Assembly: GCF_003259615.1 (NCBI RefSeq)
Contig: NZ_QLLR01000032.1
Location: 1 to 64,000, forward strand
Direction: 5' to 3'
Source of the DNA: Pedobacter cryoconitis
GTDB taxonomy: Bacteria; Bacteroidota; Bacteroidia; Sphingobacteriales; Sphingobacteriaceae
Length of the DNA: 64,000 nucleotides
Position 1 is the stretch's first letter. Each line of letters opens with the position of its first letter. The notes under the pieces are model-generated. The model searched no databases, had not been told where the DNA came from, and was given only the letters and a program-made list of their open reading frames with translations. Shown here piece by piece: positions 14,804 to 23,319 of this stretch. The translations under genes were made by a program, and so were the position numbers.

Positions 14804-16762
14804 TTATTTCACTTCTGTCCAATTTCCGTCCTCTTTGATCAGATCGATCAGATCATCCAAAGCTTTGGCAGAGCTTACATTTTTTTTCACTACTTCTTTA
14901 CCACGGTATAAAGTAATTTTACCCGGGCCTGTGCCTACATAACCATAATCGGCATCAGCCATTTCACCGGGCCCGTTCACAATACAACCCATAATTCCGA
15001 TTTTGATCCCTTTCAAATGATCAGTTCTCGAACGGATCAGCTGTGTTGTTTCCTGTAAATCAAACAATGTTCTGCCACAACTCGGGCAAGAAATATATTC
15101 CGTCTTCGAGATCCTTGTGCGGGTGGCCTGCAGAATTCCAAAACTTGTAGAATTCATAACCGGAAGACCAACTGTCTCAGGAGCATCAATCCACACTCCA
15201 TCCCCTAAACCATCTGTAAACAGCGCCCCTAAATCAGTCGCCGCATATAACTGCAAATCGTCTGCACTAATCGCAGCATAAGATCTCTTCACAATAACCG
15301 GGATCTGGTTCCCGCTTTTCATCAGGTCAATAAAAAAGGCTCTCTGCTCAATAGTCCCCTCTTCAGAAGAAGTCTCCAGAACCAGCACTACCGTTTCATC
15401 CAGCAGCGCTAACAGTACCTTACTATAATTCTTTGCATTAACAGCAACAAGATTCAGGATAGGATCTTTCTGAACAGCAGAAGCATAATCTTCCAGTTTA
15501 ATCAGCGGATGACAATTGCCTTTATCCTTCAGTACTAACCATGTTCTGTAGTTATAAATCTGGCGTAAATTGCCCGGAAAAGAGAAAGAAGGTAATTCAT
15601 CGCCCAAATAAACAAGATCACAAGCCTGATCGGCCATGTTATACTTATCTAGTCCTGCACTGTATTTATACCCCACCTCAGTCAGGAAATAAGGATCTTT
15701 TAAATTCTTTGAAGACACATCCAGCATCACTACCGGATGATGATGCCCCCCAATATGCTGCACAGGTAAAGTTACCCTGCGGCTATATCCATAAGGATTA
15801 TAAGGTAAATCCCGGATCTCAATTCTTTCCTTCTCTACCACATTCAAAGCGCGGTTTACATAACGATCGGCAAGCGCCTTAGCTACCGGAGCTTCAAATT
15901 CAGGATCTTCCGTTAAAGAAACCCTGATAGTATCTCCCAAACCATCTTCCAGTAAAGTACCAATACCAACCGCAGATTTGATTCTTCCATCCTCTCCGTC
16001 ACCTGCTTCAGTAACCCCAAGGTGCAGCGGATAATTCATCCCCTCCTTCACCATCGTTTCTACCAGCAAACGATAAGCCTGAACCATCACCTGTGTATTA
16101 CTTGCTTTCATGGAAATCACCAGGTTATAATAATTCAGGTCCTCACAGATCCTCATAAATTCCATGGCCGATTCCACCATACCGCGTGGTGTATCTCCGT
16201 ACTGGCTCATAATCCTGTCTGATAAAGACCCGTGATTTGTACCAATACGCATTGCAGTACCATATTCCTTGCAAATTTTCACTAGAGGTGAAAACTTTTT
16301 ATAAATTCTTTCCAGCTCGGCCTGATAAGCCTGCTGCGTATATTCTATATTTTCAAAACGCTTCTTATCTGCATAATTACCCGGATTAACCCTTACCTTT
16401 TCCACAATACGGGCAGCAGCCTCAGCAGCATTGGGCGTAAAATGTATATCGGCTACTAAAGGGACATTATACCCCCTAAACCTCAGCTCCTTCTTAATAT
16501 TAGCCAGATTTTCAGCCTCCTTCATACTCGGCGCTGTAATCCTTACATACTCACAACCAGACTCTACCATCCTGATAGTCTGTTCTACCGTTCCCAGCGT
16601 GTCCATAGTGTCAGTAGTGGTCATAGACTGTATCCTGATTGGATTCAATCCGCCCATAGGAATATCCCCTATAGAAACCTCACGTGTTAAGAACCTGGAA
16701 TACTGGTTTAGATAATTACAATAACCCCCGGCCAATTCTTTTTGTGCTGCTACGTTTTCCAT
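14804..16762 (-). CDS. ispG: 4-Hydroxy-3-methylbut-2-enyl diphosphate synthase, long form
   Basis: A 652-residue enzyme of the non-mevalonate isoprenoid pathway, converting MEcPP to HMBPP with a [4Fe-4S] cluster. The N-terminal TIM-barrel part begins near VSIGDIPMGGLNPIRIQSM. The C-terminal cluster domain carries cysteines in SCPSCGRTLFDLQ and GIMGCIVNGPGE. A large central insertion (roughly 290-520) gives the long form known from Bacteroidota, Chlamydiae and plants; E. coli IspG is about 370 residues. The frame is open to 16930, but the ATG at 16762 is preferred because a -7 promoter element and a palindrome lie immediately upstream of it. Confidence 0.96.
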   Translation of the reverse strand: MENVAAQKELAGGYCNYLNQYSRFLTREVSIGDIPMGGLNPIRIQSMTTTDTMDTLGTVEQTIRMVESGCEYVRITAPSMKEAENLANIKKELRFRGYNVPLVADIHFTPNAAEAAARIVEKVRVNPGNYADKKRFENIEYTQQAYQAELERIYKKFSPLVKICKEYGTAMRIGTNHGSLSDRIMSQYGDTPRGMVESAMEFMRICEDLNYYNLVISMKASNTQVMVQAYRLLVETMVKEGMNYPLHLGVTEAGDGEDGRIKSAVGIGTLLEDGLGDTIRVSLTEDPEFEAPVAKALADRYVNRALNVVEKERIEIRDLPYNPYGYSRRVTLPVQHIGGHHHPVVMLDVSSKNLKDPYFLTEVGYKYSAGLDKYNMADQACDLVYLGDELPSFSFPGNLRQIYNYRTWLVLKDKGNCHPLIKLEDYASAVQKDPILNLVAVNAKNYSKVLLALLDETVVLVLETSSEEGTIEQRAFFIDLMKSGNQIPVIVKRSYAAISADDLQLYAATDLGALFTDGLGDGVWIDAPETVGLPVMNSTSFGILQATRTRISKTEYISCPSCGRTLFDLQETTQLIRSRTDHLKGIKIGIMGCIVNGPGEMADADYGYVGTGPGKITLYRGKEVVKKNVSSAKALDDLIDLIKEDGNWTEVK

Positions 16763-16769
16763 AAGGGTA

Positions 16770-16841
16770 CAAAGATAAAGATTATGTTTTATATGTGAAT
16801 TCACATAGAAATTATAAAGATTAAGTTTTGTAGGTGAATTC
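16770..16841 (-). promoter_or_regulatory. ispG promoter with twin GTGAATTCA sites
   Basis: TATCTTTG on the minus strand (16770-16777) fits the -7 consensus 8 bp before the ispG ATG. Just upstream is a perfect 16-bp palindrome TATGTGAATTCACATA (16792-16807). A second copy of its core, GGTGAATTCAGA, is centred 39 bp further away (GAATTC at 16836-16841). The two spaced sites suggest a dimeric regulator. The regulator is not identified. Confidence 0.45.
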
Positions 16842-16895
16842 AGATAAATTCCAAAACAGCCCTGTAATCCCAATAAATGGTGGAGGAGAAAAAAT

Positions 16896-16970
16896 AAAAA
16901 AGGAATAGCCACATTCCGGACATTGTTCATTCTTCATGAACGCCGACCGGAATGTGGCTATTCCTTTTTT
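16896..16970. terminator. Very long bidirectional hairpin terminator
   Basis: Two perfectly complementary 24-base arms (16896-16919 and 16947-16970), starting AAAAAAGGAATAG and ending CTATTCCTTTTTT, flank a 27-base centre. The centre holds a second 6-bp stem, GTTCAT (16925-16930) with ATGAAC (16936-16941). Oligo-T runs on both strands allow termination either way. It lies 4 bp after the GYF-RDD gene stop, so it probably terminates the PspC-LiaF-RDD operon. The stem is unusually long for a simple terminator. Confidence 0.75.
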
Positions 16971-16974
16971 GTTT

Positions 16975-17583
16975 TTAGATCAGGCGATCTTTGATAACCA
17001 AAGTCCCTGCAGCAACGTCGTGAAAACACTGTTGCTTCTTATTCAAAAAACTATACAGATACCCAAAAAATAGTGGTGCAACAGATAAAATCTTCCCCAG
17101 GTTCCTTACAAAAGACAAACCAATACTCACCCTTGCTCCCCCCATATCCGTTACCTTAATACTTAATAACCTTTTCCCAATCGTCCCCTGCTTCGCAGAA
17201 GCCTCCGCAAATACACCATAAACAAACTTGAACACCGGAATCAGCGGCAAAAGCAACAAAGCGAAAGAAATCCTTTCCCCCTGCCCATTCACAAAAGCAA
17301 AACAACAAAGCACCACTACAATATAAACCAAAAACAAAATAAAGTAATCAATCACAGCAGCCAGCAAACGCTGATCAAAAGAAGCAAAATACTGCGGAGC
17401 GGTCTGTTCATAGCTGAAACCAAAAAGCGCACGGAGTTCAGGGAACTCGTGCGCTTCTTTATAATCGTCCATTCCGGGCTTTCTCACAAAAGTTCCCGAT
17501 ACAATACTCATATCCTTTAAATGTTCAAAATCGTATGGCCCCTCAGGCTTTCCATTAACGACTACAATATAATTACGTTCCAA
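16975..17583 (-). CDS. GYF_2 domain / RDD-family membrane protein
   Basis: A 202-residue membrane protein. The N-terminal 55 residues look like a GYF_2 domain (YIVVVNGKPEGPYDFEHLKDM, then GTFVRKPGMDDYKEAHEFPEL). This domain often precedes membrane segments and is thought to bind peptides. An RDD family region follows (FDQRLLAAVIDYFILFLVYI, KQGTIGKRLLSIKVTDMGG) with about three hydrophobic helices. RDD proteins have been linked to ion or small-solute movement, but the function here is unknown. It is last in a three-gene leftward operon with a LiaF-like protein (6-bp gap) and a PspC protein, followed at once by a long terminator hairpin. Confidence 0.82.
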   Translation of the reverse strand: MERNYIVVVNGKPEGPYDFEHLKDMSIVSGTFVRKPGMDDYKEAHEFPELRALFGFSYEQTAPQYFASFDQRLLAAVIDYFILFLVYIVVVLCCFAFVNGQGERISFALLLLPLIPVFKFVYGVFAEASAKQGTIGKRLLSIKVTDMGGARVSIGLSFVRNLGKILSVAPLFFGYLYSFLNKKQQCFHDVAAGTLVIKDRLI

Positions 17584-17589
17584 TAGCTC

Positions 17590-18543
17590 TTAATGTCTGG
17601 TTACTTCAAAATTACTCAATCCACCATCCAGATTAATAAAAATCTTTTTAGCAGATCCATTATAATTTGAAGTCTCGTAATTATTATTGTCAATCTTGAT
17701 AAAACCAGGAAAATCCTTTGCAGAAAGACCAGTTTTAGTTTTAATCCTGCAACCCGAAGCCTCAGGAATACTGATCTCTACCGAAGCCACCCCTGTTTTC
17801 ACCGCTACATCAGTAATCGGCAATAAAGACCCTATCTTCACATCAACAGAAGCTGCGCCACCATCAAACCTGAAACTTCTTACCTTATAACCAGTCAGGT
17901 CTAAATCTACCTCACCAGCACCCATATTCATATTCACAGTCCATTCAGGTCTTTTATTCAACCTTAAATCAACATTGTTCCCTCCATTTCCAAGCGACCA
18001 GTTTCCTTTTTTCTCTTTCATTTTAAAAGTCACTGTATTCACAGAATCTGAACTCTCTTTCTGTAAGATGAAATTTCCATTTTTGCGCTCTACATCCGCT
18101 GTAACCAGCTCATCCGTTTCCCCTTTCAAATTAAAAGACGTTCCTCCGCCAGAAATATTCAGCACCGTCTTTTTCAGGCTATCCGCAGCAACAAACGGCT
18201 CTGTAAATTTGATATTTTCCGTTTCTTCATCCCCGGCGCTGTCTAAATCCAGGTCAAGATCTTTAGTGAACCGGTCACCAATCCAGTTTTTATGAAGCGG
18301 AGGCTGTTGCCCTCTGTAAAATACAAAACCAAGCATCAGGACCAGTACGCCCAGAGAGATCATGTTTCCAGTCTCCGACTTGTTCCTGTTAAACAGGATA
18401 TTTACTCCCGCAATGATTAAAAATACAGGCCAGAAGCTCCATACATTTCTCCAGTAAAAATTAATGACATTAAAGTTCTCTAATAAAAGGACTGCACCTA
18501 CAAACAGTAGTATCACACCCCACATTACTCTATTCAATTTCAT
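17590..18543 (-). CDS. LiaF-like / DUF5668 membrane protein
   Basis: A 317-residue protein. The N-terminal part has short membrane helices with the LiaI-LiaF pattern (VMWGVILLFVGAVLLLENF, WSFWPVFLIIAGVNILF). A third helix follows around 60-77. The rest is a beta-rich domain with repeated strands (NMNMGAGEVDLDLTGY, FDGGAASVDVKIG, KTGVASVEISIPE) like the right-handed beta-helix of cell-wall-active antibiotic response proteins. In Firmicutes LiaF restrains an envelope-stress system. That role is not established in Bacteroidota. It sits between the PspC gene and the GYF-RDD gene, suggesting a shared membrane-stress function. Confidence 0.85.
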   Translation of the reverse strand: MKLNRVMWGVILLFVGAVLLLENFNVINFYWRNVWSFWPVFLIIAGVNILFNRNKSETGNMISLGVLVLMLGFVFYRGQQPPLHKNWIGDRFTKDLDLDLDSAGDEETENIKFTEPFVAADSLKKTVLNISGGGTSFNLKGETDELVTADVERKNGNFILQKESSDSVNTVTFKMKEKKGNWSLGNGGNNVDLRLNKRPEWTVNMNMGAGEVDLDLTGYKVRSFRFDGGAASVDVKIGSLLPITDVAVKTGVASVEISIPEASGCRIKTKTGLSAKDFPGFIKIDNNNYETSNYNGSAKKIFINLDGGLSNFEVTRH

Positions 18544-18565
18544 AAGCTTTATTAGTTAAGGGGTT

Positions 18566-19216
18566 TTACAATTGATTATCAGGAGTCTGATCTGCAGGTT
18601 TCGCAGGTTCCGGGGCAACAGGCTGCTGCGCTGTGGTATTCAGATCCTCAGGCTGCTCAGTCTTCCATTCTTCCCATGTATTTTTACGTTTTGCTTTCAG
18701 AATGAAACTTAAACCGATCGCAACGAACAATAAAGGCCATAATTTACCCAGTCTGAACCAATAAGGGATCAGGTTAAACTCATTCATCAGAAAATATAAA
18801 CCGATAACCAAAAGGACTAATCCTCCGACAGTCCGGCCCGTATCATTATTTTTTGGCAGAGATTTAAAATCTACCGGATTCTGCCATTCCTGTGCAGGTG
18901 CTGCTTTTACATCCGGATTTCCCGGTGCAGCAGCTGGTGGTTGCTGCCCAAACGGCGGCGTATTAAATCCCTGAAAATCATTCTGTTTTTTGAAATAATC
19001 ATTAAACTTTGAAAATTTCGCAGCCGGATCATTGTTGACCGGTACTACAATCCACATCACCAGATAAACCAGGATACCAGTTCCAACCAAAAATATAGTT
19101 GACAATACAAATAATAACCTGATAATCGTTACATCTACCTGCATATACTCTGCTAATCCTGATGAAACGCCTGCAATTATCTTGTCATGTTCGTTTCTTA
19201 ACAATCTGTTTTCCAT
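18566..19216 (-). CDS. PspC-domain envelope stress protein
   Basis: A 216-residue membrane protein. Residues about 3-60 form a PspC domain (LLRNEHDKIIAGVSSGLAEYM, DVTIIRLLFVLSTIFLVGTG, MWIVVPV). A proline- and alanine-rich linker follows (about 75-120). A second membrane region, about 125-175 (TVGGLVLLVIGLYFLM, KLWPLLFVAIGLSFIL), resembles the LiaF-like helices of the next gene. The tail is again rich in Pro, Gln and Ala. PspC proteins act in phage-shock or membrane-stress sensing in other bacteria. It is the first gene of a leftward operon, with an AGGAGAG sequence 5 bp before its ATG. Confidence 0.88.
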   Translation of the reverse strand: MENRLLRNEHDKIIAGVSSGLAEYMQVDVTIIRLLFVLSTIFLVGTGILVYLVMWIVVPVNNDPAAKFSKFNDYFKKQNDFQGFNTPPFGQQPPAAAPGNPDVKAAPAQEWQNPVDFKSLPKNNDTGRTVGGLVLLVIGLYFLMNEFNLIPYWFRLGKLWPLLFVAIGLSFILKAKRKNTWEEWKTEQPEDLNTTAQQPVAPEPAKPADQTPDNQL

Positions 19217-19535
19217 AAATCACTCTCCTATATTATTAACAATAAAATCATTAACGGTCTTAACAACATTTATAATGTTTAAGTTTCACAAGCTATAAAC
19301 ATTGATTAAGCCTAAATACACAATTAAGACTAAGCAAGTTCTATTTAGTTACAAAAGACTGCAAAGCATTTTTTCTCCCCCTTGAAAATTCTATAGATCA
19401 AATCCTAACCGGCTGCAAAAAACCGCATTATTCATCAAATAGCAGAATATTTTTTTGAAATAAACAAACCCACAACATTTTTTGTTGTTTCTTTGTATTA
19501 TTATAGTATTAATACATTAGCTAATTTCTTACTGA
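19217..19535. other. Divergent intergenic region between pspC-like and mlaE-like genes
   Basis: These 319 bp are very AT-rich and hold no gene I can support. The region must contain promoters for both directions. A partial -7-like word (TTTCTTTG near 19488-19495) faces the ABC permease gene, and no convincing consensus was seen facing the PspC gene. No strong hairpins or repeats were found. Confidence 0.5.
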
Positions 19536-20270
19536 ATGAACTTCACCAATTTTGGTAGATACCTGTTGCTGTTGAGAGCAGTTTTCAGGAAACCCGAAAA
19601 ATTTAAAATATATCTTAAGGCCATCTTTCAACAGATGGATTTTGTAGGTGTCGGCTCCCTTGGTTTGATTGCTATCATTTCTACCTTTATCGGGGCGGTT
19701 ATGACTTTACAGATCGCATTCCAGCTGGTGAGTGACTTTATACCTAAAACTATTATTGGTTCGGTGACAAGGGATTCAAGTATTCTGGAACTCAGCCCGA
19801 CGATTACAGCAATCGTACTTGCGGGTAAAATTGGTTCTGCCATTTCTTCGGAAATTGGGACCATGCGGGTGAGTGAGCAAATTGATGCGCTTGAAATCAT
19901 GGGGATCAATTCACCAGGTTACCTGATCCTCCCTAAACTGATTGCAGGGATTACCATGGTACCGGTTTTGGTGATTTTTGCCATGGTATTAAGTATAACA
20001 GGTGGTTATCTGGGTGGTACTTTATCAGGCGCAGTAACTCCGGCAGAATATATTCAGGGTATTACTACTGATTTTAATCCTTACACCATTGTTGTGGCAC
20101 TGGTCAAAGCATTTGTTTTTGGTTTCATCATTACGACGGTTCCTGCATACGAAGGTTTTTACGTAAAAGGCGGGGCATTAGAAGTAGCTCAGGCAAGTAC
20201 AAGAGCGGTTGTCGTAAGCTGTATCAGCATCCTGGCTTGTGATTACATTGTAACCCAATTATTATTATGA
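19536..20270 (+). CDS. MlaE-family ABC transporter permease
   Basis: A 244-residue inner-membrane permease of the MlaE/YrbE (TGD1) family. It has about five hydrophobic helices and family motifs including GSVTRDSSILELSPTITAIV, GKIGSAISSEIGTMRVSEQIDAL, and a C-terminal GFIITTVPAYEGFYVKGGA. Such permeases move phospholipids between membranes with an MCE-domain (MlaD-like) partner. The ATP-binding subunit follows in ATGA overlap, but no MCE protein is encoded nearby, so that partner must lie elsewhere or be dispensable. Phospholipid transport for outer-membrane asymmetry is the likely role by family. Confidence 0.93.
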   Translation: MNFTNFGRYLLLLRAVFRKPEKFKIYLKAIFQQMDFVGVGSLGLIAIISTFIGAVMTLQIAFQLVSDFIPKTIIGSVTRDSSILELSPTITAIVLAGKIGSAISSEIGTMRVSEQIDALEIMGINSPGYLILPKLIAGITMVPVLVIFAMVLSITGGYLGGTLSGAVTPAEYIQGITTDFNPYTIVVALVKAFVFGFIITTVPAYEGFYVKGGALEVAQASTRAVVVSCISILACDYIVTQLLL

Positions 20271-21019
20271 TCGAAATCAAAGACATTGAAAAATCTTTCG
20301 GGTCCAATACTGTCCTGAAAGGCATATCAGGTATATTCAAAGAAGGTTTAACGAATTTGATCATTGGTGGTTCGGGTTCAGGAAAAACTACCCTGCTGAA
20401 ATGTATGATAGGTTTACATACCCCTGAAAAAGGGAGTGTACAATATGATGGAAGAGAGTTCATTGATATGGATTTCGAACAGCGTATTGAAATCCGTAAA
20501 GAAATCGGCATGCTTTTCCAGGGTTCGGCACTTTTTGACTCGATGACTGTGGAAGAAAATATCATGTTTCCACTGAATATGTTTACCGATCACAGTTTTA
20601 AAGAAAAACTGGAACGTGTTAACTTTTGCCTGGAAAGGGTTAACCTGGAAGGTAAAAACAAACTTTTCCCGGCTGAACTTTCAGGAGGAATGAAAAAACG
20701 TGTGGGAATTGCCCGTGCGATTGCCATGAACCCCAAATATCTTTTTGTGGATGAGCCTAACTCAGGGCTTGATCCGAAAACATCAATCGTTATTGATGAG
20801 CTGATTAAGGAAATTACTGAAGAATATAATACCACTACAATTGTAGTTACCCACGATATGAACTCGGTTATGGGAATTGGTGATTATATTCTGTTCTTAC
20901 ACGAAGGAAAAAAATTCTGGGAAGGTTCTAATAAAGAGATCGCCCATACAGACATAGCAGAACTTAATGATTTTGTTTTTGCCAGCCGTTTCATGAAAGC
21001 TGCCAAGAAAAACTTTTAA
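20267..21019 (+). CDS. MlaF-family ABC transporter ATP-binding protein
   Basis: A 250-residue ABC ATPase. It has Walker A (GGSGSGKTTLLK), a Q-loop (GMLFQGSALFDSMTVEEN), the signature LSGGMKKRVGIARA, Walker B (YLFVDEPNSGLDP) and the switch histidine (VVTHDMNSV). The Q-loop wording GSALFDSMTV is typical of MlaF/MKL-type ATPases. Its ATG overlaps the permease stop by 4 bp, indicating coupled expression. The methyltransferase gene follows after 22 bp and may share the transcript. Confidence 0.95.
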   Translation: MIEIKDIEKSFGSNTVLKGISGIFKEGLTNLIIGGSGSGKTTLLKCMIGLHTPEKGSVQYDGREFIDMDFEQRIEIRKEIGMLFQGSALFDSMTVEENIMFPLNMFTDHSFKEKLERVNFCLERVNLEGKNKLFPAELSGGMKKRVGIARAIAMNPKYLFVDEPNSGLDPKTSIVIDELIKEITEEYNTTTIVVTHDMNSVMGIGDYILFLHEGKKFWEGSNKEIAHTDIAELNDFVFASRFMKAAKKNF

Positions 21020-21041
21020 TAACATTTGTACAAAAATATTT

Positions 21042-21929
21042 ATGATAAGCCTACTTACCCCCACGCACTGGAAAGATTATGAGTTGATTGACTGTGGAGA
21101 TTTTGAAAAATTAGAGCGCTTTGGCAATCTGATCCTTTGCAGACCTGAGCCTCAGGCTGTGTGGAAAAAAATGCTTCCTGAACAGGAATGGAAAAAACTA
21201 ACACATATCAGGTTTAAAGGTCGTTCTGCAACTTCCGGAGAATGGGTAAAATCTACTGGAAATGTTCCTGACCGCTGGAATGTAGAATACAAAAATGAGG
21301 AGGTAAAAATTAACCTTCGCCTGGGTTTAACTTCTTTTAAACATGTAGGTGTTTTCCCTGAGCAGGCAGTAAACTGGGATTATATCTCTTCTTCGATTAA
21401 AAAATTCAAAAACCCAAAACCGAAAGTACTTAACCTTTTTGCTTATACTGGTGCAGCATCATTGATTGCACAGGCTTCAGGTGCGGATACAACACATGTG
21501 GATTCAATCAAACAGGTAGTAAACTGGGCTAACGAAAACCAGGAGTTATCTCAGCTGAAAGATGTAAGATGGGTTGTGGAAGATGCTTTGAAATTTGTAA
21601 AACGTGAATTGAAACGCGGTAAAAAATATAACGGTATCATTTTAGATCCTCCTGCATTCGGACATGGCCCAAATGGAGAGAAGTGGAAACTGGAAGATCA
21701 TATCCAGGAAATGATGCAGGATGTAGTACAATTACTGGATGAGGAAGAACACTTCCTGATTCTGAATACCTACTCTTTAGGGTTCTCTTCTGTCATTGTA
21801 GAAAATCTGATTAAAACTTCTTTCCCCCAGGTAAGAAACCTTGAAACTGGTGAATTATATCTTCAGGCCACTTCGGGCATCAAATTACCATTGGGTGTAT
21901 TTGGAAAATTCAATACTTTCTCTTCTTAA
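21042..21929 (+). CDS. Class I SAM-dependent methyltransferase (RlmI/RlmK-like)
   Basis: A 295-residue methyltransferase. The AdoMet-binding motif I is LNLFAYTGAASLIAQASGA, an acidic residue follows in HVDSIKQVVNWANEN, and motif IV reads ILDPPAFGHGPNGEKW. This pattern matches the PF10672-type family containing RlmI/RlmK-like rRNA methyltransferases, but the PUA domain of RlmI is absent. RNA methylation is the likely activity. The substrate is not deducible. Its 3' end is built into a palindromic terminator, so the last residues (FSS) are encoded by a terminator arm. Confidence 0.85.
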   Translation: MISLLTPTHWKDYELIDCGDFEKLERFGNLILCRPEPQAVWKKMLPEQEWKKLTHIRFKGRSATSGEWVKSTGNVPDRWNVEYKNEEVKINLRLGLTSFKHVGVFPEQAVNWDYISSSIKKFKNPKPKVLNLFAYTGAASLIAQASGADTTHVDSIKQVVNWANENQELSQLKDVRWVVEDALKFVKRELKRGKKYNGIILDPPAFGHGPNGEKWKLEDHIQEMMQDVVQLLDEEEHFLILNTYSLGFSSVIVENLIKTSFPQVRNLETGELYLQATSGIKLPLGVFGKFNTFSS

Positions 21930-21949
21930 GAAGAGAAAGTATTTTTTGT
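21912..21949 (+). terminator. Perfect palindromic terminator containing the stop codon
   Basis: A 32-base perfect palindrome (21912-21943) with arms AATACTTTCTCTTC and GAAGAGAAAGTATT is followed by a T-run. The methyltransferase stop codon TAA (21927-21929) is at its centre. The left arm is coding sequence. It probably ends the rightward ABC-methyltransferase transcript and may also act on the convergent HmuY-like gene. Confidence 0.8.
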
Positions 21950-21958
21950 CTGAGCTGA

Positions 21959-23104
21959 TTAGGTGGTTCCCGGAATAATTGCCGCCTCCACCAATCTATA
22001 TTCTATAACTGGTGCTCCCGCTACTCCTCCATCGGCATTACTGGAACTTACAAACCTGAGTTTATAAAAGTTTCCATCTGCATCTTTAATCACATAAAAA
22101 CGATCTCTGTTCACGACAGGTCTATCATCCGGGGTTAATGATCTCCATTTTACCCCAATCGCTTCACGTGTATTTAAATAGGTAAGTCCGGCCAATTTAC
22201 TTTTATCGAAGTTCTCATATTCTTTCGCCGACTGATCTTTGATCATCACTTCGGAAGAAGTTACGCCCCCTAAAAAGTTAATGAGTACAAAATCATGGGT
22301 GGCTATAGCTTTACCATCTGCGGTATTAGAGGTAGTCCATGTCCATTGTATATCCCACAAAGATTGTGCAGGCTCTCCGATTGGAGAAGGGCGGTTAAAG
22401 CTGAAAAAATTAAAATTATAGGAAAGATCTTTATTGACTGTAAACTCTGTAAAAGAAGGATTATCATTACTCATTGGTGCAAATTTGATGCGGTATCCAT
22501 TGGTTCCTTTATAAACTTTCACTTTAAACCACGGCCTTTTAAGAGGTACAGACGGAATAAGCGGTGTGGTTGGCGTAGCAGGTACAGCAGTAGTCATTGG
22601 CGGCAGTCCTGCATAACCAGTGTTCACAATATAAATCTTACTTGATGCTTCATTCTCCCCTACTTCAATTGTTGTCAGCTTAGACAAATATTCGGTCGGT
22701 GTGCCGGTTACCGGATCTGCAAGTGCAGCGCTACCAGCAGCATTAAGCTGTAATGATTCAATTACCTTAATAGAATCTGCCTGTAATACATTGGCGAAAC
22801 TTGTTTGACCTGAATAAACAGCCAGCGCCCCCATGGTATGGTTGAGAATAACTTTAAAATCTGATCCGGGATAAAGACCAAGATCCCAGTTTGCCCGCGT
22901 TACCGGAGTCACTAAACCCTTACTAAAATCGACAAAAACGCCGTTGGCAGCATTCACACCGAGCTCAGTTCCAGCCACACCGGGAAGCGTTACCTGCTGT
23001 CCGTCAAATGGCTTCGGGTATCTGTAGTCGACGCTGTCTTTTTTACATCCGGCAAAAGCTAAAACTACACTGCAGCAAATAATAAGTATATTATTTTTAT
23101 TCAT
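21959..23104 (-). CDS. HmuY-family lipoprotein
   Basis: A 381-residue predicted surface or periplasmic lipoprotein. The signal peptide ends in a lipobox (VLAFAGC, Cys19). The mature part has the HmuY pattern GVFVDFSKGLVTPVTRANWDLGL and a C-terminal half rich in strands (WDIQWTWTTSNTADGKAIATHDFVLINF). HmuY of Porphyromonas is a hemophore that takes heme for a TonB receptor. No hmuR-like receptor gene is adjacent here, so heme binding is a family-based guess. It is a single gene convergent with the methyltransferase and divergent from the next lipoprotein. Confidence 0.82.
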   Translation of the reverse strand: MNKNNILIICCSVVLAFAGCKKDSVDYRYPKPFDGQQVTLPGVAGTELGVNAANGVFVDFSKGLVTPVTRANWDLGLYPGSDFKVILNHTMGALAVYSGQTSFANVLQADSIKVIESLQLNAAGSAALADPVTGTPTEYLSKLTTIEVGENEASSKIYIVNTGYAGLPPMTTAVPATPTTPLIPSVPLKRPWFKVKVYKGTNGYRIKFAPMSNDNPSFTEFTVNKDLSYNFNFFSFNRPSPIGEPAQSLWDIQWTWTTSNTADGKAIATHDFVLINFLGGVTSSEVMIKDQSAKEYENFDKSKLAGLTYLNTREAIGVKWRSLTPDDRPVVNRDRFYVIKDADGNFYKLRFVSSSNADGGVAGAPVIEYRLVEAAIIPGTT

Positions 23105-23249
23105 GTTAAATCTCTAATTCTCTAAAAACGCTAAGAAACGTAAAGATAATATTCCTGACCTTGAAATTTTCACAAATCTGGTGCGGAAAAGGCAGATTAT
23201 CTCAGTTTCAGAGGTCTGAGTGTTATTAATCTGATAATTCTTTTACGGA

Positions 23250-23282
23250 TTGGAGATTTTGTCAGCCGAATGTGTAGTTTTG
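23250..23282 (+). promoter_or_regulatory. Candidate promoter of the 23320 lipoprotein gene
   Basis: TTG (23250-23252) is separated by 22 bp from TAGTTTTG (23275-23282), which fits TAnnTTTG. It lies 37 bp before the ATG at 23320, a sensible distance. On the other strand TATCTTTA (complement of 23141-23148), with CAAA at 23173-23176, is a weaker match facing the HmuY-like gene. Confidence 0.5.
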
Positions 23283-23319
23283 CAGCCACACGAATTCATA
23301 TTAAATCACTTTATAACCT

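Noticed and set aside
16763..16930. 56-codon N-terminal extension of ispG
   Set aside because: It covers the terminator hairpin and promoter palindrome, and the residues are unlike IspG. The start at 16762 is preferred.
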